DNA of 9,923 bases from TMP-24 sp031376305 (lineage in GTDB: Bacteria; Pseudomonadota; Alphaproteobacteria; Rhodobacterales; Rhodobacteraceae), in the NCBI GenBank assembly GCA_031376305.1, contig JANMDM010000156.1, positions 1 through 9,923 of the forward strand, read 5' to 3'. The notes beneath the pieces were generated by a model, which saw only the letters and a program-made list of their open reading frames with translations, made no database searches and was not told the DNA's origin. Position 1 is the first letter of the stretch; every line of letters begins with the position of its first letter. This document shows positions 5,386 to 9,923 of the stretch, in pieces. The translations under genes were made by a program, and so were the position numbers.

Positions 5386-5417
5386 GGAACCAAACGCAGC
5401 TTTGCACGTTTGGTTCC
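5386..5417. promoter_or_regulatory. Symmetric bidirectional EcfG promoter of phyR and nepR-ecfG
   Basis: On plus, GGAAC (5386-5390) is followed after 16 bp by CGTT (5407-5410). On minus, GGAAC (5417-5413) is followed after 16 bp by CGTT (5396-5393). Both match the GSR sigma consensus without mismatch. The arms GGAACCAAACG (5386-5396) and CGTTTGGTTCC (5407-5417) are a perfect 11-bp inverted repeat around 10 bp. Each -35 box lies just outside the other strand's -10 box, so the two promoters occupy the same DNA. Expected starts are near 5417 (plus) and 5386 (minus). The leader to phyR is then about 27 nt and to nepR about 40 nt. Confidence 0.93.
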
Positions 5418-5456
5418 GTGCGCAGCAAAAAATATTTCTCAGGACCAGAACATCAA

Positions 5457-5627
5457 ATGTCCAAGTCACCGAAAATGCCCCAGAGTAGCCAAGCAATTCC
5501 TGCGGCGATCGCAACGCAGATCGACGAAAACCTGCGCCGGATTTACGCCGCAAAACTAAGCGAGGAAATTCCAGAGCGCCTGCAGGACCTGCTGCGGCAG
5601 CTTCGCGAAAAGGATGTATCGCCATGA
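5457..5627 (+). CDS. nepR: NepR, anti-sigma factor for EcfG
   Basis: The protein has 56 aa from the ATG at 5457. The core IDENLRRIYAAKLSEEIPER and the following LQDLLRQLRE match the two NepR helices (I...LR.lY...l...iPerl..LL..L). NepR holds EcfG inactive and is titrated by phosphorylated PhyR. An in-frame GTG at 5418 lies at the predicted transcription start and would give a leaderless 69-aa form, so the ATG at 5457 (AGGA at 5441-5444, spacing 12) is preferred. The TGA overlaps the ecfG ATG (ATGA at 5624-5627). That overlap couples anti-sigma and sigma synthesis and should keep their ratio fixed. Confidence 0.93.
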   Translation: MSKSPKMPQSSQAIPAAIATQIDENLRRIYAAKLSEEIPERLQDLLRQLREKDVSP

Positions 5628-6181
5628 CCGGCGCGGATCCGCGCGACGAACTGGTCAAGCACCTTCCGGCGCTGCGGGCGTTCGCGCTCAGCCTTGCCCG
5701 GAACAGTCATGCGGCGGATGATCTGGTGCAAGATACCATCCTGAAGGCCTGGTCCAAGTTTGACCGCTTCGAGCCGGGAACCAACATGCGGGCCTGGCTG
5801 TTCACGATCCTGCGCAACAGCTTTTATTCCGACCTGCGCAAGCACCGCCGTGAACTGTCCGACAGCGATGGCATTTACGCCGCCCGCCTGTCGCAAAAGC
5901 CCGACCATGACGGCCGCCTTGCCATGCGGGATTTCCAGATCGCGTTCGAGAAGCTGATTGATGAGCAGCGCGAGGCACTGGCTTTGGTTGGCGCGCTGGG
6001 TTTTTCTTATGAGGAGGCCGCAGTCACCATCGGCTGCGCCTTGGGCACCGTCAAAAGCCGCGTCAGCCGTGCCCGCAAGCACCTGGCCCAATTGCTTTAT
6101 CTTGAGGAGGGCGCCAGCATGCTGACCCCGGACACAATGCTGAATGAGGCAGCCGGCGGCCGGTCCTTCCTGAATGGATGA
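5624..6181 (+). CDS. ecfG: EcfG-family (ECF15) sigma factor of the general stress response
   Basis: The protein has 185 aa. Region 2 spans about residues 12-78 with HAADDLVQDTILKAW and FEPGTNMRAWLFTILRNSFY. Region 4 spans about 104-156 with LIDEQREALALVGALGFSYE, the helix-turn-helix EEAAVTIGCALGTVKSRVSR and ARKHL. The strong DLVQDT / NMRAWLFTILRN signature and the nepR/phyR neighbours identify the GSR sigma. It directs RNA polymerase to GGAAC-N16/17-CGTT promoters, several of which occur in this window. Translation is coupled to nepR upstream, and the last 8 nt overlap the kinase gene downstream. A C-terminal tail of about 25 residues (after LEEG) extends beyond region 4. Confidence 0.96.
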   Translation: MTGADPRDELVKHLPALRAFALSLARNSHAADDLVQDTILKAWSKFDRFEPGTNMRAWLFTILRNSFYSDLRKHRRELSDSDGIYAARLSQKPDHDGRLAMRDFQIAFEKLIDEQREALALVGALGFSYEEAAVTIGCALGTVKSRVSRARKHLAQLLYLEEGASMLTPDTMLNEAAGGRSFLNG

Positions 6182-7931
6182 TCAGGCTTCCAGATCATGG
6201 ATGAACCGCGCCGACAGAGTCACGCGCGGTATCAGCTTTCAGTTGATCGCCTTGCTGTCGGTGGTCTTGCTGCCGGTTGGCGCGATCTCGGTCGCGCAGT
6301 CGCTGAGTATTGCCCGCGACGCGCGCCGTTCCGTCGAGACGCAGCTGTTGCGCCTGACTGGCGAATATGTGGCCATCGAACGCCGCCAGATCGAAGCCGG
6401 CATCAAGGAAGCCAAGCGGCTGGCAACACAGATCGCCGCGACGCCTGACCGACCCCATGCCTGCGGCAAGCTGCTGACAGATTTCATTGCCGGACAACCC
6501 CTGTTCAGCTTCGCCGGGTTTGTGGACGCCACCGGTGAAATGCGCTGTGTCTCGCAAGGGTCAGCACAAGACTTCAGCCAAGACCCGCATTTCCTGCGGC
6601 CCAGCCAGAATCCGGACGGGGCTTTGGACCGGGTCACGTCGACGTCGGCGGATGACAGTTGGGCGATGATGATCACGCAGCCAGTCCTCGACCACGGCAA
6701 GGGTCTTGGTTTTGTGGCGGTTGCCGTACCACCGCTTGGGCTGCCGCATCTGGCAGACAGTTCCGACATGTCGAGCCCGCTTGGGGTTTTTGTTGTCAAT
6801 GCGGCGGGTGACGTGCTGGCCTCGGCCGCCGACACCGCCAAGCACCTGCCTGCACCTGCGACGTTTCAGGGCTTGCTGGACGGGCCGGAAGGGGTTTTCA
6901 CCGGAGCCGGTCAATCTGGCGAAAAATCCACCTTTGCCAAGGTAGTACTGGTTCCGGGCATTGCGTATGCCATCGGGGAATGGCCGATGGATAACCCGAT
7001 CACCCGCTCGGAATGGGTGGTGTTCAAGGCCATGCTTTTCCCGATGCTGATGTGGGGGGCCAGTCTGTTGATAGCCTTCATGGCGGCAACACGGCTGGTG
7101 GTCAGGCCGATCCAAGCGTTGCGCGAAGCCATGCAGCGCTTTACCCGCGGCGAGCGCGGCATTTCCATAAGTTTGGCGTCCGGTGCCCCGTTGGAACTTC
7201 ACGAAGTCGTCGGAACCTTCAATAAGCTCGAGCTGATCATCGCGCGCAATGAAACGGCATTGGCGATAACCGCCGATGAAAAACTGCTGCTGCTGCGCGA
7301 GGTGCATCACCGGATCAAGAACAACCTGCAAATGATTTCCTCGATCATCAGCATTCAGCGCCGCAAGACAGCGGATGCCGATGTGCGGCTGGTATTGCGA
7401 AGCCTGCAGGACCGGGTGCTCAGCATCGCGGCGGTCGATCAAAGCCTCTATCAGAATGGCAATATCGCTGATGTGCGGGCCGATGAGCTGATCCGGTCGA
7501 TCACCGACCGGCTGATCGGCGTCAACCTTGAGGCGGGCCATGTTGTTGCAGTGATCTCGGACTATGACGTGGTTGTGCTGCACGCCGATCAAATCGGTCC
7601 GCTGTCGCTGCTGGCCAACGAGGCGGTGACGAATGCGCTGAAGTATGTGGGCGCGTCCGCAGGCGGGCCCGAATTTGTACGGATAGTCCTGAAGCTGGAT
7701 GATGGCATGGTGACATTCGAAGTGGTGAATTCAGTCGCGCCGGGTTTGAACGGGCGGGCGTTGCTGCCGGGCAGAACCGGTCTTGGCATGCCGTTGATTC
7801 AGGCGTTTTCCGAACAATTGGGGGCCATCTGCGAAAGTACTGAGCACGACTCCGATCAGACCTTCCACCTGGTTGTGACGTTTCGGGCAAGCGCGCCTTT
7901 TGCGGGCCCACCGACCACAATACCCGCATGA
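6174..7931 (+). CDS. Membrane sensor histidine kinase, HisKA_2 type, likely GSR input kinase
   Basis: The protein has 585 aa. TM1 is at about 20-42, an extracytoplasmic sensor region at about 45-278 (probably Cache-like, with C97 and C125 as its main cysteines), TM2 at about 285-308 and a HAMP-like linker at about 308-360. The HisKA_2 phospho-acceptor block is LLREVHHRIKNNLQ (H379, with H378 beside it). The ATPase domain has N482/N487 in LLANEAVTNALKY and a G-box at GRTGLGMP (533-540). HisKA_2/HWE kinases with HRxKN motifs are the usual phosphodonors of PhyR (PhyK-type), and position right after ecfG supports that partner. The ATG at 6174 overlaps the ecfG end by 8 nt, so translation is coupled; an alternative Met is at residue 10. 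The ligand is unknown. Confidence 0.92.
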   Translation: MDDQASRSWMNRADRVTRGISFQLIALLSVVLLPVGAISVAQSLSIARDARRSVETQLLRLTGEYVAIERRQIEAGIKEAKRLATQIAATPDRPHACGKLLTDFIAGQPLFSFAGFVDATGEMRCVSQGSAQDFSQDPHFLRPSQNPDGALDRVTSTSADDSWAMMITQPVLDHGKGLGFVAVAVPPLGLPHLADSSDMSSPLGVFVVNAAGDVLASAADTAKHLPAPATFQGLLDGPEGVFTGAGQSGEKSTFAKVVLVPGIAYAIGEWPMDNPITRSEWVVFKAMLFPMLMWGASLLIAFMAATRLVVRPIQALREAMQRFTRGERGISISLASGAPLELHEVVGTFNKLELIIARNETALAITADEKLLLLREVHHRIKNNLQMISSIISIQRRKTADADVRLVLRSLQDRVLSIAAVDQSLYQNGNIADVRADELIRSITDRLIGVNLEAGHVVAVISDYDVVVLHADQIGPLSLLANEAVTNALKYVGASAGGPEFVRIVLKLDDGMVTFEVVNSVAPGLNGRALLPGRTGLGMPLIQAFSEQLGAICESTEHDSDQTFHLVVTFRASAPFAGPPTTIPA

Positions 7932-7965
7932 CCAAGGACCGGTGGCCATGCCGGGCGGAACCGGA

Positions 7966-8697
7966 TCAATGGTAATGCGGGCCTTCTTGATCCAGATAGT
8001 CCTGATCGAAATCGGCCAGCGCCACCAGGCCGTTGAAATCGGTCAGATCCACCCGGCCGTTGCGAAACGTCAACAGCCCGTCTTCGCGCAGCTCGCGCAG
8101 GCAGCGGTTGACGTGCACCGAGCTTAGCCCCAGCGCATCCGCCAGCAGGTATTGCGACAAAGGGCAGTCATAGCCTGCCTTGGTGCCAAGCCCCACCAAG
8201 GTCAGTCTTGCGCCCAGTTCCAGCAGCAGATGGGCCGTCCGTTCGACCGCATTGCGCCGCCCTATACCCACCAGATGCTCGACCACCATCGCATCGTCGC
8301 GCGAGGCGGCCCACAATACCGCGGTGGCTAGCCGCGGGTTGCGCGCAAATACGTCCTTCAGATCGCTGGGGGCAACAACCGAGGCCTGGACCTTGGTCAA
8401 AGGTTCGATGCTTTGCCCGGCAGTGCGGCATAGCATGCTGCGCAGCCCCAGAAAGTCGCCCGGGATCTGGAAATCAACAATCTGGCGGCCGCCGCCGGGC
8501 AACAGCCGGTACGAGCAGACCCAGCCCTCGGCCAGGACATAGGCCGGCTGATCTGCCTGACCCTGATGAACAAGGTCGCGACCGGCGGAATAGCTTTTCC
8601 GCCGCCCATGCAGATTGTCCAGAATGGCCAGCTCCGGGTCAGACAGGTTGACAAAAGCGCCAAGTTTACGCGCAAGCGGGCTGGTGGTCATGATCAT
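7966..8697 (-). CDS. Crp/Fnr-family transcription regulator without iron-sulfur cysteines
   Basis: From the ATG at 8697 the protein has 243 aa. A cNMP-binding-fold beta roll (about 25-110, with the typical segment FQIPGDFLGLRSML) leads into a dimer helix (about 112-145). A winged HTH at about 178-220 follows (LSQYLLADALGLSSVHVNRC, LRELREDGLL). There is no N-terminal Cys cluster as in FNR, and the recognition helix reads SVHVNR where FNR has VETISR, so TTGAT-type sites are probably not its target. An in-frame GTG start at 8745 would add 16 residues, but it has no binding site and lies at the predicted promoter; GGGA lies 7 nt before the chosen ATG. It converges with the kinase gene with a 34-bp gap. 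Its ligand and targets are unknown. Confidence 0.88.
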   Translation of the reverse strand: MIMTTSPLARKLGAFVNLSDPELAILDNLHGRRKSYSAGRDLVHQGQADQPAYVLAEGWVCSYRLLPGGGRQIVDFQIPGDFLGLRSMLCRTAGQSIEPLTKVQASVVAPSDLKDVFARNPRLATAVLWAASRDDAMVVEHLVGIGRRNAVERTAHLLLELGARLTLVGLGTKAGYDCPLSQYLLADALGLSSVHVNRCLRELREDGLLTFRNGRVDLTDFNGLVALADFDQDYLDQEGPHYH

Positions 8698-8747
8698 CTG
8701 CGATTCCCAATACCTCGGCGAATGCGTTTGCCGGTTCTCAGTCACAC

Positions 8748-8772
8748 AATGCGTCAGAGGCGAAAAAGTTCC
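8748..8772 (-). promoter_or_regulatory. Possible EcfG-type promoter (one mismatch) for the Crp/Fnr gene
   Basis: On minus, GGAAC (8772-8768) is followed after 16 bp by CATT (8751-8748); the -10 box differs from CGTT at one base. Transcription would start near 8741, about 44 nt before the ATG at 8697. Confidence 0.4.
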
Positions 8773-8895
8773 GCGAAACTTGCTGTCGATCAGTGACGTG
8801 GCAATTTTCTTTCCAGTCGGCGGACTTCGCCGGTGGGTGCCGGCGTCAGGTCATGCCGCGGGTTTCGCCTTGGCCGGGGGTGCAGGAACCGCAGC

Positions 8896-8915
8896 GGCTC
8901 GACCTCGGTCGAACC
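8896..8915. promoter_or_regulatory. 20-bp near-palindrome in the divergent region
   Basis: The arms GGCTCGACC (8896-8904) and GGTCGAACC (8907-8915) are inverted repeats with one mismatch around TC. It lies between the divergent Crp/Fnr and response-regulator genes, 75 bp before the EcfG promoter. It is a candidate operator; the binding factor is unknown. Confidence 0.35.
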
Positions 8916-8945
8916 GGCGATTCTCCGCGCCGGGTTTGCCACTCA

Positions 8946-8972
8946 ATGCCCGCCAAAAGATGCCCGCCAAAG
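8946..8972. repeat. Tandem repeat, 14-bp and 13-bp copies
   Basis: ATGCCCGCCAAAAG (8946-8959) is followed directly by ATGCCCGCCAAAG (8960-8972), one A shorter. It ends 17 bp before the EcfG -35 box, in a position where an activator or repressor could sit. Confidence 0.85.
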
Positions 8973-8989
8973 AAAGTTTGCCAATCGCG

Positions 8990-9014
8990 GGAACCTTTCG
9001 GTTTGCCCGGCGTT
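8990..9014 (+). promoter_or_regulatory. EcfG promoter of the response regulator / PAS sensor unit
   Basis: GGAAC (8990-8994), 16 bp, CGTT (9011-9014): a full match to the GSR sigma consensus. Transcription would start near 9021, leaving a leader of about 75 nt before the ATG at 9095. Confidence 0.85.
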
Positions 9015-9094
9015 TGATCTTGTTGGAGGGCCGCGCGCTGCCCGAAAAGCGCAGCCAGACCGGCATCGGCCGGAGGAAACTGAAATAGGGCGCA

Positions 9095-9466
9095 ATGGCC
9101 ACAATACTGGTAGTAGAAGACGATATCTTCATCGGCATGGACTCGGTCTTCATTCTTGAGGAACTTGGCCACGAGACGCTGTTTGCCGACGATGTTGACA
9201 AAGCCATTGAAATTGTGCGGTCGCCATCGCGGATTGACGCATTGTTCACCGACATCCGGCTGAAAAGCCGGGTTCACGGCGGCTATGAGCTTGCCCACTT
9301 GGCGGTCGGTCTGCGCCCCGGCCTGCGCGTGCTTTATACAACCGGCGGCCAGCGCGCCGACCTGTCGACCGGGCTGGTTCTGGCCGGATCACATTTCTTG
9401 CAAAAGCCCTATAGCGAAGACCAGCTTGGTGTTTCGATCGGGGCCGTGTTGGGCGCGCTTCACTGA
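9095..9466 (+). CDS. Single-domain response regulator (receiver only)
   Basis: The protein has 123 aa and is a receiver with no output domain. It starts MATILVVEDDIFIGMDSVFI with acidic residues E8, D9 and D10. D53 is the phospho-acceptor in LFTDIRL, T82/T83 lie in VLYTTGG, and K104-P105 lie in FLQKPY. The YTTGG stretch resembles the FATGUY-type receivers (such as SdrG) that pass phosphate within the alphaproteobacterial stress response, but it is not the exact FATGY motif. AGGG lies 4 nt before the ATG. It sits behind a consensus EcfG promoter and is followed after 53 bp by a PAS sensor gene, so the two are probably one operon. It could be a phosphate sink or relay for that sensor or for PhyR. 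Confidence 0.92.
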   Translation: MATILVVEDDIFIGMDSVFILEELGHETLFADDVDKAIEIVRSPSRIDALFTDIRLKSRVHGGYELAHLAVGLRPGLRVLYTTGGQRADLSTGLVLAGSHFLQKPYSEDQLGVSIGAVLGALH

Positions 9467-9519
9467 CGCCGGATCTGCCCGCCAGAACCGAGGCTTTACC
9501 CCATTGAAAGACCTGCATC

Positions 9520-9923
9520 ATGAACCGCGACACCGCCGTGCCGACTGATGCCGCCACCGGGTCCACGGACCCCGAGCGCCCGATCCATCCGGTTCCCGAC
9601 GATGCCTTTGAACCCAGGCTGTCACAGGAGGCCCTGTTGAAAGCCGGCGCGCTACAACGGGCGATTTTCAATTCCGCCAACTTTTCCAGCATCGCCACCG
9701 ATGCCAAAGGGGTTATCCAGATCTTCAACGTCGGTGCGGAACGGATGCTGGGCTACACCGCCGCCGAAGTGATGAACCAGATCACCCCCGCCGATATCTC
9801 GGATCCGCAGGAACTGATCGTGCGCGCCAAAACGCTCAGCGCCGAACTGGCCACCGCAATCACCCCCGGATTCGAGGCGCTGGTGTTCAAAGCCTCGCGC
9901 GGGATCGAGGATATTTACGAGCT
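9520..9923 (+). CDS. PAS-domain sensor protein, N-terminal part (runs off the right edge)
   Basis: The ATG at 9520 opens a frame still open at the edge (134 complete codons). A polar, Asp/Pro-rich start (residues 1-40) leads to LSQEALLKAGALQRAIFNSA. A PAS fold follows (about 45-134) with NFSSIATDAKGVIQIFNVGA, ERMLGYTAAEVMNQITPADI and GFEALVFKASRG. The AERMLGY.A.EV...TP pattern is a classical PAS core helix. There is no TM before it, so the sensor is probably cytoplasmic. Such proteins usually continue into more PAS domains plus a histidine kinase, or a GGDEF output; the window does not show which. It shares the EcfG-driven unit with the receiver gene. No strong ribosome binding site is seen, so the start is moderately sure. 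Confidence 0.8.
   Translation, partial: MNRDTAVPTDAATGSTDPERPIHPVPDDAFEPRLSQEALLKAGALQRAIFNSANFSSIATDAKGVIQIFNVGAERMLGYTAAEVMNQITPADISDPQELIVRAKTLSAELATAITPGFEALVFKASRGIEDIYE

Noticed and set aside
5418..5456. GTG start giving a 69-aa NepR
   Set aside because: The GTG falls at the expected transcription start of the EcfG promoter, with no room for a ribosome binding site, and the added residues do not look like NepR.
6561..7592. Minus-strand open frame (343 aa) inside the kinase gene
   Set aside because: It is a GC-rich shadow of the kinase reading frame; the translation is rich in Arg/His/Gln and resembles no family.
7932..7965. Terminator in the gap between kinase and Crp/Fnr genes
   Set aside because: Only a loose ACCGG/CCGGT pairing is present and there is no T-run; it is not good enough to call.
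8884..8908. Second EcfG-like motif upstream of the response regulator (GGAAC then CGGT)
   Set aside because: The -10 box does not match CGTT, and a full-consensus site lies nearer to the gene.

Overview
The window reads as chromosomal DNA from a high-GC alphaproteobacterium, most likely family Rhodobacteraceae/Paracoccaceae. That rests on the phyR/nepR-ecfG arrangement, the GGAAC-N16/17-CGTT promoter type and the GC-rich codon use; the genus cannot be told. No rRNA, tRNA, CRISPR array, transposase or phage structural gene was seen.

Left part (about 1-2783, mostly minus strand): the N-terminus of a J-domain protein at the edge; a holin-like (YqjE-type) membrane protein; a DUF883 (YqjD/ElaB-type) protein overlapping it by 4 nt; a DUF3185 two-helix protein; an intergenic stretch of about 530 bp with hairpins; a small plus-strand gene (78 aa) of unknown function; a DUF3309 mini-membrane protein; and an exported 163-aa protein of unknown function. 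An FNR-type dyad lies upstream of the J-domain gene.

Middle (3018-4500): an AI-2E-family (UPF0118) permease on minus and a DUF1328 mini-membrane protein on plus, divergent from one another. EcfG-type promoter motifs face each gene. The permease leader carries a 14-bp tandem duplication that creates a five-codon upstream ORF. A clear Rho-independent terminator follows the DUF1328 gene.

Core (4510-7931): the general stress response (GSR) module. PhyR (sigma-mimic plus receiver) is on minus; nepR, ecfG and a HisKA_2-type membrane histidine kinase are on plus with overlapping stops and starts. The two arms are divided by a 32-bp, almost perfectly symmetric element. It reads as a consensus EcfG promoter on both strands at once.

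Right part (7966-9923): a Crp/Fnr-family regulator without FNR cysteines (minus), then, behind a perfect EcfG promoter, a receiver-only response regulator and the start of a PAS-domain sensor protein that runs off the edge.

Working model (inference): stress sensed by the kinase(s) leads to PhyR phosphorylation, PhyR binds NepR, and EcfG is freed. EcfG then drives its own locus in both directions, the permease, probably DUF1328, and a second receiver/PAS-sensor pair that could feed back into the system. The GSR circuit itself is established knowledge. The parts that look new are the shape of the promoters and the leader architecture.
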